64,000 nt of DNA, from assembly GCF_036188265.1 (NCBI RefSeq), contig NZ_CP108093.1, positions 3,926,001 through 3,990,000 on the forward strand, read 5' to 3'. The DNA is from Streptomyces sp. NBC_00247. GTDB lineage: Bacteria; Actinomycetota; Actinomycetes; Streptomycetales; Streptomycetaceae. Position 1 is the stretch's first letter. Each line of letters begins with the position of its first letter. Shown in pieces: positions 1-6,863 of this stretch. The translations under genes and the position numbers were made by a program. The notes beneath the pieces were generated by a model that had not been told where the DNA came from, did no database searches, and saw only the letters and a program-made list of their open reading frames with translations.

Positions 1-2
1 TG

Positions 3-443
3 TCCGACGACCTCCTCGCCGAGGAGTGGCGGAGCGTCCACAACCTGATCGTCCCGACCGCGCCCCTCACCGCCGACGAGGTACGGGAACGGCGTACCCG
101 CAACCTGCTGTTCGTCGCGCGGGCGGCGGGCGTGGTGGCCGGCTGCTCCACGGTGCGTCCGCCGACCGTCGGCGAGGGGGTGGCCACGGTGATCGCGCGC
201 ATCCTCCCGGAGTGCCGGAAGCGGGGCTTCGGTACGGCCCTTTACGCACACGGGCTCGCGCTGGCGCGGGAGTCGGGCGCGAGGACCATCGAGACCGTGG
301 TGCTGGGAAGCAACACGGAGGGGCTGGAGTTCGCGCGGGCGCGAGGGTTCGTGGAAGTGGAGACGTATCTGCTCCCGGGGGACACCATCCCCTTCGTCGA
401 TCTCCGGCTGGCCGAGTCTCCGGCCGGGGGACCCGCGTCCTGA
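3..443 (+). CDS. GNAT family N-acetyltransferase, 5' end cut off by the window
   Basis: The frame is open from the first bases of the window to a TGA at 441-443, so the N-terminus lies outside. The visible 146 residues hold a GNAT core: the acetyl-CoA pyrophosphate-binding loop RKRGFGT, then a helix, and a C-terminal NTEGLEFARARGF segment typical of strand 6-7 of the fold. These enzymes move an acetyl group from acetyl-CoA to an amine in the cytoplasm. The substrate cannot be told. An ATG at 132 is internal to the fold and is not the start. Confidence 0.8.
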   Translation, partial: SDDLLAEEWRSVHNLIVPTAPLTADEVRERRTRNLLFVARAAGVVAGCSTVRPPTVGEGVATVIARILPECRKRGFGTALYAHGLALARESGARTIETVVLGSNTEGLEFARARGFVEVETYLLPGDTIPFVDLRLAESPAGGPAS

Positions 444-589
444 AGTCCCCAGGAGGGCAGGCGTGGATACCCACTCCTGGATGAGTCCCGGCACTCATGT
501 CCGACGGGTGCGGCGCGACGAGTATCGGTGCCACGGGGCGCAGCCGAGCGCGCCGTTCCCGCCAGGGACGACGATTCTGGAGAACCCTC

Positions 590-1045
590 ATGTCCCGACG
601 TATCGCCCTGTCCGTGGCCGCCGGTGTGGTAGCCCTCGGAGGCGCCGGGGCTTTCGCCCTCGCGTACGCCGGTGAGCCGCAGCAGCCCACCCTCGCGCAC
701 AGCACCGCTCGCTACGTCGCCCCGGACGGCGACCGGGACGGCTCGTTGACCTTCACCACGGACGTCACGGCGGCCGGGGGCGTGAAGCGCGTGAACGTGC
801 TGGCCTGGCCGGCGGACTCGTCCCTCTCCGACACGCACCTGACCGAGAAGGACATGGCCTCCGTCGAGAAGGCCGTCTGCGAACCGTCCGGCGCGGACAC
901 CGCGCACTGCACCTACCGGGTCGCCTTCACCCGTGAGGACGCCGACGAGGCGCCGCGCGGCCTCTGGCACGCCGCCGTGCTGGCCACCGCCGCGGACGGC
1001 ACCACGACGCTGGAGACCGAGGCCGCCGACTTCACGATCGGGTGA
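590..1045 (+). CDS. Secreted DUF5707 family protein
   Basis: This 151-residue protein starts with a signal peptide (SRR, then a hydrophobic stretch to about residue 28, AlaTyrAla-Gly) and is likely exported and kept outside the cell. The body resembles the streptomycete DUF5707 family, whose function is unknown, with a small beta-rich domain and one cysteine pair (CEPSG... and CTYR). I chose ATG 590 over the upstream ATG at 497 because GGAG lies about 8 bases before it and the signal peptide begins right there. It stands alone and converges on murP across a hairpin. Confidence 0.8.
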   Translation: MSRRIALSVAAGVVALGGAGAFALAYAGEPQQPTLAHSTARYVAPDGDRDGSLTFTTDVTAAGGVKRVNVLAWPADSSLSDTHLTEKDMASVEKAVCEPSGADTAHCTYRVAFTREDADEAPRGLWHAAVLATAADGTTTLETEAADFTIG

Positions 1046-1096
1046 GTCCGTACGTACTCCCACCGTGTACTGCCCGCACGCGCTTCCCGCACGGCA

Positions 1097-1126
1097 CGAG
1101 CCGCCCCTCGCGGAGAGGGGCGGCTC
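1097..1126. terminator. Bidirectional terminator hairpin
   Basis: A perfect stem of about 12 bp (GAGCCGCCCCTC / GAGGGGCGGCTC) with a 5-base loop sits between the convergent DUF5707 and murP genes. It lacks a clear U tract, as is common in Streptomyces. Confidence 0.75.
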
Positions 1127-1152
1127 GTGGTGCGAACCGGGGCCGTGGGTCC

Positions 1153-2751
1153 TCAGGCCTTCGCGGGCGTGGGTCGCTGACCCGGTTCCGGGGCTTCCGG
1201 GGCTTCCGGGGCTTCCGGGGCGCCCGGCGAGCCGGCGACCACCGTGGTCGTACCGGCACCCGCCGTCTCCTGGGACACGTTGAACTCGGCCAGCAGCTCC
1301 TTGCTGAAGCCGAAGCAGTACGTGGCGACGAACCCGGCTACGTAGCCGACGAGCAGCCCGCCCGCGTAGATCGCGATGGTGCCGCCGAGGCCGTGGTCGC
1401 CGTCCAGGAGCGGGAAGAGGGCCCAGCCGGAGGGGCCGATCGCGGTCGAGCCGACCGAGGTGCCGAGCTGGTTGAAGAGCCCGACGAAGGCGCCGCCGAA
1501 CGCGCCGCCGACGCACGCCGTGACGAACGGGCGGCCCAGCGGCAGCGAGACGCCGTAGATCAGCGGTTCGCCGACGCCCAGCAGACCGGCGGGCAGGGCC
1601 GACCGGATGGTGCGGCGGATCGACTCGTTGCGGGGGAGTCGTACGTACACGGCCATCGCCGCGCCGACCTGTCCGGCGCCCGCCATGGCGAGGATCGGCA
1701 GCAGCACGGTGTAGCCCTGCTGCTCGATCAGGGTGGTGTGGATCGGGATCAGCGCCTGGTGCAGACCGAGCATCACCAGCGGCAGGAAGAACCCGCCGAG
1801 CAGCAGGCCCGCGCCCGCGCCGCCGTGCGAGAGCAGCCAGTCGGCGGCCGTGCCGATGGCGGAGGAGACCTCGCCGGCCACGTACATCAGACCGAAGATC
1901 GTGACCAGCCCGGAGATCAGCACCGTGAGCGTCGGCGTGACCAGCACGTCCAGCGCCTCGGGCACCCAGCGGCGGCACCACTTCTCCACGTACACCGCGA
2001 GGACCGCGGCGCCCAGCGCGCCGAGCACACCGCCCTGGCCGGGCGAGAGCTTCTGCCCGAACGCCTCGACGTTGGCGACCCCGGGGAACACGATGATCGC
2101 GGCGACCGCACCGCCGAGGATCGGGGTACCGCCGAACTCCTTCGCCGTGTTGTAGCCGACGAACACCGCGATCAGCGCCATGAACCCGGAGGCGACCGCA
2201 GCCAGCGCGGGCGTCACGCCGGGCAGCCAACCCAGGTTGACCAGCAGGCCGTTGAGTCCGGCGATGATGCCGCAGCCGATGAGAGCGGGGATCAGGGGGA
2301 CGAAGATGTTCGCGATCTTCCGCAGGAAGAGCTTGAACGGCGTGGCGTTCCTCGCCTTCCGCGCGGCCCGCAGCTCGGCGCCCTGTGCGGCGAGTTCACC
2401 GGCTGAGGCTGAGGCTGAGGCAGGGGCAGGGGCAGGGGCAGGGGCAGGGGCAGGAGCAGGAGCAGGGGCAGCGGCGGGGGCCGTGGCGCGGGACGCCTCC
2501 ACCAGCGCCTCGAACTCCGGGGTGACCCGGGCGACGGTGCCCGGGCCGAGGACGATCTGGTACGTGTCGTCCTCGACCACGCCCAGCACGGCGGGCAGCG
2601 CCTTCAGCGCCTCGTCGTCCACGAGGGACGGGTCGAGCAGACCCAGCCGGAGCCGGGTCATGCAGTGGGCGACGGTACGGACGTTGGAGGCGCCACCGAC
2701 GAGCGGAAGGATCGCGGCGGCGGTGGCGCGGTGCTTGTCATCTGTTGCCAT
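1153..2751 (-). CDS. murP: PTS transporter EIIBC, probably N-acetylmuramic acid specific (MurP type)
   Basis: This 532-residue phosphotransferase permease imports and phosphorylates a sugar. The N-terminal EIIB domain (about residues 10-85) carries the phosphoryl-accepting Cys30 in HCMTRLRL. An Ala-Pro linker of near-perfect AP dipeptides (about 93-115) leads to a membrane-embedded EIIC domain (about 140-500). The C-terminal tail repeats APE four times. There is no EIIA domain, so phosphate must come from a separate EIIA protein. Its place after murR and murQ on the same strand points to MurNAc rather than GlcNAc; this is context, not a residue-level proof. The linker and tail are encoded by short DNA repeats that may vary in length between strains. 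Confidence 0.82.
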   Translation of the reverse strand: MATDDKHRATAAAILPLVGGASNVRTVAHCMTRLRLGLLDPSLVDDEALKALPAVLGVVEDDTYQIVLGPGTVARVTPEFEALVEASRATAPAAAPAPAPAPAPAPAPAPASASASAGELAAQGAELRAARKARNATPFKLFLRKIANIFVPLIPALIGCGIIAGLNGLLVNLGWLPGVTPALAAVASGFMALIAVFVGYNTAKEFGGTPILGGAVAAIIVFPGVANVEAFGQKLSPGQGGVLGALGAAVLAVYVEKWCRRWVPEALDVLVTPTLTVLISGLVTIFGLMYVAGEVSSAIGTAADWLLSHGGAGAGLLLGGFFLPLVMLGLHQALIPIHTTLIEQQGYTVLLPILAMAGAGQVGAAMAVYVRLPRNESIRRTIRSALPAGLLGVGEPLIYGVSLPLGRPFVTACVGGAFGGAFVGLFNQLGTSVGSTAIGPSGWALFPLLDGDHGLGGTIAIYAGGLLVGYVAGFVATYCFGFSKELLAEFNVSQETAGAGTTTVVAGSPGAPEAPEAPEAPEPGQRPTPAKA

Positions 2752-2873
2752 GGTGCGTGGTGCCTTGCTGTGCGGGGGGTGGGGGGTGGCGCCCGGGGCA
2801 GGTCGGTTCGGGTCGGAGGCGGGGGACCGGGGCGCGGGTCGATACGGGTGTCAGGGAGCGGGTACGACCGCTG

Positions 2874-2942
2874 GGCCGTGTCCGATCATGCGCGTCGAGC
2901 GGGCGGCGCCCGCCGATTCGACGGGCATGGTCAGACACGGCC
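2874..2942. repeat. 69-bp palindromic repeat element overlapping the murQ stop
   Basis: The ends are 17-bp inverted repeats that differ at two positions (GGCCGTGTCCGATCATG on the left; the right end reads as GGCCGTGTCTGACCATG on the other strand). A second inverted pair lies inside (CGTCGA / TCGACG and GCGGGCG / CGCCCGC), so nearly the whole segment can fold as one hairpin. The last codons and TGA of murQ fall in the right arm. Bases 2866-2882 match 33585-33601 exactly over 17 bp. It may also act as a processing or attenuation site between murQ and murP. Confidence 0.6.
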
Positions 2943-3866
2943 GAGCGCGGCGCGCAGATGGCCGCCCGAGGCGGCGAGCAGGCCGGCGGCGGTGGGGCCG
3001 TCCACCTGGCCGAGGATGGTGAGGATCGCGGGCTTCACCTCACCGTCGGTGGCGGCGAGGGCGGCTTCGATCTCCTGGTCGGAGGCCCCGGTCGCCAGGG
3101 CGACGATCCGGCGCGAACGGGCGTGCAGCTTCTCGTTGGAGGCCCGCACGTCGACCATCAGATTCCCGTACGTCTTGCCGAGCCGGATCATCGTGATGGT
3201 CGAGATCATGTTGAGTACCAGCTTCTGCGCCGTGCCCGCCTTCAGCCGGGTCGAGCCGGTCAGCAGCTCCGGGCCGGTGACGACCTCGATGCCGTGTTCG
3301 GCGGCGGCGGCCAGCGCCGAGCCCGCGTTGCAGGAGAGCCCCACGGTGAGCGCGCCCCGGGCGCGGGCGTGCTCGACCGCGCCGATCGCGTACGGGGTGC
3401 GGCCGGAGGCGGAGATCCCGACGACGGTGTCCTCGGCGGTGAGGCCCAGCCCGTCCAGGTCGGCGGCGGCCAGCTCCCGGCTGTCCTCCGCGCCCTCCAC
3501 CGCCGTCACCATGGCGGACGGGCCGCCCGCGATCAGCCCGACGACCTCGGACGGAGAGGTGTTGAAGGTCGGCGGGCACTCGCTGGCGTCCAGCACCCCG
3601 AGGCGCCCGGCGGTACCCGCGCCCAGGTAGATCAGCCGGCCGCCGCGCGCCATGCGCTCCGCCACGGCGTCGATCGCGGCGGAGATCCGCGGCAGCTGCG
3701 CGGCGACGGCGTCGGGCACGGACCGGTCCTCGCCGTTCATGATCCGGGCGATCTCCGAAGTGGGCAGCCGGTCGATTTCGGCCAGCTCGGGGCGGAACTG
3801 CTCGGTGGTGAGGGTGGCGAGCTGGGCGAGGAGGTCGCCGTCGCGGCCGGTCGCGAAGGAGGACAT
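2931..3866 (-). CDS. murQ: N-acetylmuramic acid 6-phosphate etherase
   Basis: MurQ cleaves the lactyl ether of MurNAc-6-phosphate to give GlcNAc-6-phosphate and D-lactate, in peptidoglycan recovery. The 311-residue protein is of normal family length. It has an SIS sugar-phosphate fold with the LGAGTAGRLG loop (81-90), SECPPTF (95-101), VEGAEDS and SASGRTPY motifs. ATG 3866 gives the standard N-terminus. It lies between murR and murP on the minus strand, 179 bases before murP. Its final codons (Gly-Arg-Val-stop) lie inside the palindromic element at 2874-2942, so the C-terminus seems to have been reset by that element. Confidence 0.93.
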   Translation of the reverse strand: MSSFATGRDGDLLAQLATLTTEQFRPELAEIDRLPTSEIARIMNGEDRSVPDAVAAQLPRISAAIDAVAERMARGGRLIYLGAGTAGRLGVLDASECPPTFNTSPSEVVGLIAGGPSAMVTAVEGAEDSRELAAADLDGLGLTAEDTVVGISASGRTPYAIGAVEHARARGALTVGLSCNAGSALAAAAEHGIEVVTGPELLTGSTRLKAGTAQKLVLNMISTITMIRLGKTYGNLMVDVRASNEKLHARSRRIVALATGASDQEIEAALAATDGEVKPAILTILGQVDGPTAAGLLAASGGHLRAALGRV

Positions 3867-3976
3867 GAGGCGTGGCTCTGCTTTCTCGTGGTGCTCGTAC
3901 GGGGTGCGGGGTGCGGGGCCGCTGGGAGTGCGGGGTGCGGGTGAGGTGGCGGGGCGGGCCCCCGGGGGTGTGCCGG

Positions 3977-4894
3977 TCAGCGGCGGCGGTGCGGGTGGCG
4001 GTGCGCGAGCGCCTCGTACGAGGCGGAGAGCGCGGGGGCCGCCGTCTCGTAGGTGCGCTGCGCGACGCCTATGAACAGGCAGTCGACGACGAGCAGTTGG
4101 CTGGTCCGGCTGGACATGGCTGCCGGTCGCAGCTCGCTCTCCCGGGAGGTGGACGTGGTCAGCACGTGATCCGCGTACTGGGTGACGGCACCGCCCGGGC
4201 GGCCGGTGATGGCGACGGTGGTGGCGCCCCGGTCGAAGGCGGCCCGCAGCGGCTCGATCACGTCGCTGGTCGAGCCGGAGTGGGTGATCGCGATGGCGAG
4301 ATCCCCGGGGCGCAGCTGTACGGCGTTGGTGACCGCGAGGTGCGGATCGGCGTGGGCGTGCGCGATGAGGCCGATCCGGAGCAGCTTCTGGGCCAGGTCC
4401 TGGCCGACGAGCGAGGAGGCGCCCGCACCGTAGATGTCGATCCGGCGGGCGGTGGCGGCGGCGGTCACGACGGCGGAGAGCTGCCCGGTGTCGAGACCGG
4501 CGGCGGTGTCCGCGAGGGTCTGCTGCTCGTCCTGGGCGAGCTTGGCGACGACGTCGGCGATCGGGTCGTCCACCGCTATGTCGGCGGTGACCGCGGGAGC
4601 CCGCCCCGACTGCTGGTGGGCGGCGAGTCCGGCGAGGGCGAGGCGCAGGTCGCGGTAGCCCGGGTAGCCGAGGAGCCGCGCGGTGCGGACCACGGTGGCC
4701 TCGCTCGTACCGGTGCGCTCGGCGAGACCGGTGACGGTGAGGGCGGCGCACCCGGCGGGGTCCCCGGCGACCGCTTCGGCGACGCGCTGCATGGAGCGGG
4801 TCATGGAGGGGGCGAGCGTACGGACCTTGGCTGCGAGGGCCGCCGGGGCCGGCGGCGAGTCGCCCCTGAAACTTTCCTTCAGTTCACTGGTCAC
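3977..4894 (-). CDS. murR: MurR/RpiR family transcriptional regulator
   Basis: A 305-residue regulator with an N-terminal RpiR-type helix-turn-helix (about 20-95; GTSEATVVRTARLLGYPGY) and a C-terminal SIS domain (about 145-265; YGAGASSLVGQDLAQKLLRIG) that would sense a sugar phosphate, probably MurNAc-6-P. It heads the murR-murQ-murP set. The start is a GTG at 4894 that overlaps the AGGAG of its own leader, so a start slightly further in is possible. Two TGAAA-N5-TTTCA-like sites at the start suggest autoregulation. Confidence 0.88.
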   Translation of the reverse strand: MTSELKESFRGDSPPAPAALAAKVRTLAPSMTRSMQRVAEAVAGDPAGCAALTVTGLAERTGTSEATVVRTARLLGYPGYRDLRLALAGLAAHQQSGRAPAVTADIAVDDPIADVVAKLAQDEQQTLADTAAGLDTGQLSAVVTAAATARRIDIYGAGASSLVGQDLAQKLLRIGLIAHAHADPHLAVTNAVQLRPGDLAIAITHSGSTSDVIEPLRAAFDRGATTVAITGRPGGAVTQYADHVLTTSTSRESELRPAAMSSRTSQLLVVDCLFIGVAQRTYETAAPALSASYEALAHRHPHRRR

Positions 4895-4912
4895 TCCTGA
4901 AAGGTATTTTCA
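4867..4912. promoter_or_regulatory. Two candidate MurR operators
   Basis: TGAAAGGTATTTTCA at 4898-4912 is a perfect TGAAA-N5-TTTCA inverted repeat just upstream of the murR GTG. A second, one-mismatch copy TGAAACTTTCCTTCA lies at 4867-4881. The two are 31 bp apart, close to three helical turns, so dimers would bind the same DNA face. This form matches sites reported for RpiR-type regulators; binding here is inferred. Confidence 0.55.
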
Positions 4913-4977
4913 TCACACTCGCCCGTCAACCCCCCATTGGTCCCGCTTGCGCGCTGCCCGCGCAGGGCCGGAACGCG

Positions 4978-5015
4978 AGAACGGCTCCCCCTCCGTGCGG
5001 AGGGGAAGCCGTTCT
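4978..5015 (-). terminator. Terminator of the GlsB/YeaQ gene
   Basis: An 18-bp stem with a single mismatch (AGAACGGCT...AGCCGTTCT) and a short TG loop lies about 40 bases past the stop of the gene at 5055-5333. It also insulates that gene from the murR promoter. Confidence 0.75.
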
Positions 5016-5054
5016 GCGGTGCGTGGGCGATCCGTGGCCCCGGGGGCCGTCGGA

Positions 5055-5333
5055 TCAGGCGTGACGGTGCGAGTGACGGCCGCCGGTGAACACGCGGTAG
5101 ACGGCCAGCAGGATCACCGAACCGACGATCGCCGCTATCCACGTCGAGACGTCGAAGAAACCGTCGATCGAGTCGACGCCGAACAGAACCTTGCCGAGCC
5201 AACCGCCGAGGAGACCGCCCGCGATACCGATGAGCATCGTGATGATGATGCCGCCCGGGTCCTTGCCCGGCATGAGCGCCTTGGCGATGAGGCCGGCGAG
5301 CAACCCGATGAGAATCCAAGCGATGATGCCCAT
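5055..5333 (-). CDS. GlsB/YeaQ/YmgE family stress-response membrane protein
   Basis: A 92-residue protein with three hydrophobic segments and the glycine-rich pattern of the transglycosylase-associated protein family (MGIIAWILIGLLAGLIAK, GGLLGGWLG). Members are small inner-membrane proteins induced by general stress; the molecular role is unknown and the old name transglycosylase-associated is not backed by enzyme data. The tail is His/Arg rich. The start ATG 5333 follows AGGAGACGC, a good ribosome site. A SigB-like promoter candidate lies at 5381-5404. Confidence 0.9.
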   Translation of the reverse strand: MGIIAWILIGLLAGLIAKALMPGKDPGGIIITMLIGIAGGLLGGWLGKVLFGVDSIDGFFDVSTWIAAIVGSVILLAVYRVFTGGRHSHRHA

Positions 5334-5380
5334 GATGCGTCTCCTACCTCGTCGTGCTAAGTCGTTGTCAAGGCTTCGTC

Positions 5381-5404
5381 TTTACCGGTTGTCGCGGTCC
5401 AAAC
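5381..5404 (-). promoter_or_regulatory. Candidate stress sigma factor (SigB-type) promoter
   Basis: On the minus strand GTTT is followed after 14 bases by GGTAAA, close to the streptomycete SigB-group pattern GTTT-N14-16-GGGTAT. It lies about 50 bases before the GlsB/YeaQ start. This is a pattern match only. Confidence 0.35.
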
Positions 5405-5494
5405 GTGGTGATGACGAGGAGACTTCGGATGTTCCGCGAACACCGCGCGGAAGGGGTCCGGGGGGTGTGCGGGCGGGGTGGCGGGGCATACGGA

Positions 5495-5528
5495 GCGACC
5501 CGCACACCCGGGCGGGCGTGCGGGTCGC
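5495..5528 (-). terminator. Terminator of the cold-shock gene
   Basis: A perfect 11-bp stem (GCGACCCGCAC / GTGCGGGTCGC) with a 12-base loop lies 30 bases past the cold-shock gene stop. The rest of 5334-5558 holds the leader of the GlsB/YeaQ gene. Confidence 0.7.
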
Positions 5529-5558
5529 GTCATGGACGGCTCGCGGGGGTCGGAGCGG

Positions 5559-5762
5559 TCAGAGCGGGTGTACCTGCTCCGCCTGCGGGCCCTTGGGTCC
5601 CTGGGAGGTGGTGAATTCCACCCGCTGGTTCTCCTCCAGCGACCGGTATCCCGAGGAGTCGATCGCGGAGAAGTGCACGAAGACGTCCGGAGTGCCGTCG
5701 TCCGGCGCGATGAACCCGAACCCCTTCTCCGAGTTGAACCACTTCACAGTGCCCTGAGCCAT
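5559..5762 (-). CDS. Cold-shock protein (CspA family)
   Basis: A 67-residue single cold-shock domain protein, standard length. It carries the RNA-binding motifs KGFGFI (14-19) and VFVHFSAI (27-34). It would bind single-stranded RNA and DNA as an RNA chaperone in the cytoplasm. ATG 5762 was chosen because AAAGG precedes it by about 7 bases and the protein then begins MAQGTVKWFN like its relatives; an ATG two codons upstream is less well placed. It stands alone with its own terminator. Confidence 0.95.
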   Translation of the reverse strand: MAQGTVKWFNSEKGFGFIAPDDGTPDVFVHFSAIDSSGYRSLEENQRVEFTTSQGPKGPQAEQVHPL

Positions 5763-6011
5763 GCCATGCCTTTCCGGTGGGCGCCGTACACATGATCGTG
5801 CCGACGATGCGGCGATCCTCTCCCGGTCGTCCGGAGGAGAAACGGATCGGCACGCACCACACACGTACGAGTGACGGGCCCCGCGCTCCCGGACCCGCAC
5901 CGGACAGCGGCCGGACGCCGGCAGGACGGTTCCGCCGCCCCGCGCGCGGAGTCGCGGCGGGACGCGCGGGCGCCGGGGGAGTGGCCGGACGCGCGGGGTG
6001 ACAATGGAGCC

Positions 6012-6380
6012 ATGGAGCTGAACCCCTTGGAGCAGGCACTGCACACCGCCCGTGCCCTCGTCGTCGCCGACCTGGCGGCGGGCGACGTCGCGGACGCCGA
6101 CATCGTGTCCCTCGTCGAGGACGCGGTGACCCAGCGGCGGTGGTGGGTGGAGCAGTGGCCGGACGGCCTGGAGTTCCTCGTCGGGCTGGTCGCCCAGGAC
6201 GTCCAGGACGCCCTGCTCGAACGGTACGGGCGCTGGCCGCTCTGCCCGGTCTGCGACGAGGGCGGCCCGCACGCGCTCGACGTCGAACCCGAACTCGGCG
6301 CCGACCCGCACTGGGTCTGCACCCGCGCCACCGTGTCGGTGGCCCCGGTCGGGGCGCTCGCCGGAGTGCTGCGGCGGTGA
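6012..6380 (+). CDS. Conserved hypothetical protein with a CPVC motif
   Basis: I do not recognise a named family. The 122-residue protein is acidic, with an aromatic RRWWVEQWPDG segment near residue 45 and one CPVC pair plus a third cysteine near the C-terminus that could bind a metal. Its stop overlaps the GTG of the DUF4031 gene (GTGA), so the two are translated together and may act together. The ATG at 6012 follows a GGAG four bases upstream, which is close but usable. Confidence 0.7.
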   Translation: MELNPLEQALHTARALVVADLAAGDVADADIVSLVEDAVTQRRWWVEQWPDGLEFLVGLVAQDVQDALLERYGRWPLCPVCDEGGPHALDVEPELGADPHWVCTRATVSVAPVGALAGVLRR

Positions 6381-6664
6381 CCGTCTACATAGACCCGCCG
6401 ACCTGGCCGGGCCACGGCCGCCTCTGGTCGCACCTGGTCAGCGACGAGTCCTTCGACGAACTGCACGCCTTCGCCGCCGCGATCGGCTGCCCGCCGCGCG
6501 CGTTCGAGCGGGACCACTACGACCTGCCGCAGGCGAGGTACCCGGACGCGGTGCGCGCCGGGGCGCGCGAGATCGGCTCCAAGGAACTGGTCCGCCGGCT
6601 GACCGAAGCCGGACTGCGCCGCCCGAAGGGGCGCCCCGCACCGGGCGGTACGACCTCGCGCTGA
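6377..6664 (+). CDS. DUF4031 domain-containing protein
   Basis: A 95-residue protein fitting DUF4031 over its whole length (VYIDPPTWPGHGRLWSHLVSD at the start, HYDLPQARYP mid-way). The family is widespread in actinobacteria and has no known function; conserved His, Asp and Tyr residues hint at a small enzyme. The GTG start overlaps the stop of the previous gene by four bases (GTGA), which fixes the start and implies coupling. Confidence 0.85.
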   Translation: MTVYIDPPTWPGHGRLWSHLVSDESFDELHAFAAAIGCPPRAFERDHYDLPQARYPDAVRAGAREIGSKELVRRLTEAGLRRPKGRPAPGGTTSR

Positions 6665-6757
6665 ACGACTCGCGCGGAACGTACGTGCGCCGGGCGACTC
6701 GCGGTGAACCGACGTCCGAACCGACGTACGTGCGCGGAACGACTTCGCGCCGGACCT

Positions 6758-6799
6758 GCGTGTGCCGAACGTACGACCGCGTGCGCCGAACGTACGACC
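6758..6799. repeat. 21-bp tandem repeat pair in a repetitive gap
   Basis: Two 21-bp copies, 6758-6778 and 6779-6799, differ at one base and share the core CCGAACGTACGACC. Looser relatives (GCGGAACG, CGTACGTGCGC) fill 6665-6757. The gap between the convergent genes (6665-6863) holds nothing else but a terminator. Confidence 0.6.
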
Positions 6800-6840
6800 G
6801 CCCCCGGAGAACCTGGTCACCAGGGCTCCGGGGGCGGTTT
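6798..6840. terminator. Bidirectional terminator with T run
   Basis: A perfect 12-bp stem (CCGCCCCCGGAG / CTCCGGGGGCGG) is followed by TTT on the plus strand, between the convergent DUF4031 gene and the MFS gene. Confidence 0.75.
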
Positions 6841-6863
6841 CGTGTGCGTACGACGGGAACGCC

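Noticed and set aside
26..484. Long plus-strand frame overlapping the first gene
   Set aside because: Arg/Gly-rich shadow of the GNAT gene in another frame; high-GC DNA opens frames on both strands.
1042..2406. 454-residue plus-strand frame opposite murP
   Set aside because: Antisense shadow; low-complexity Arg/Asp/Gly content with no domain, whereas the minus strand encodes a clear EIIBC.
2752..2930. A small gene between murQ and murP
   Set aside because: Frames there are shadows without a ribosome site; the segment is mostly the palindromic element.
6665..6805. CRISPR-like repeats
   Set aside because: Units are tandem or overlapping and imperfect; no unique spacers and no cas genes.
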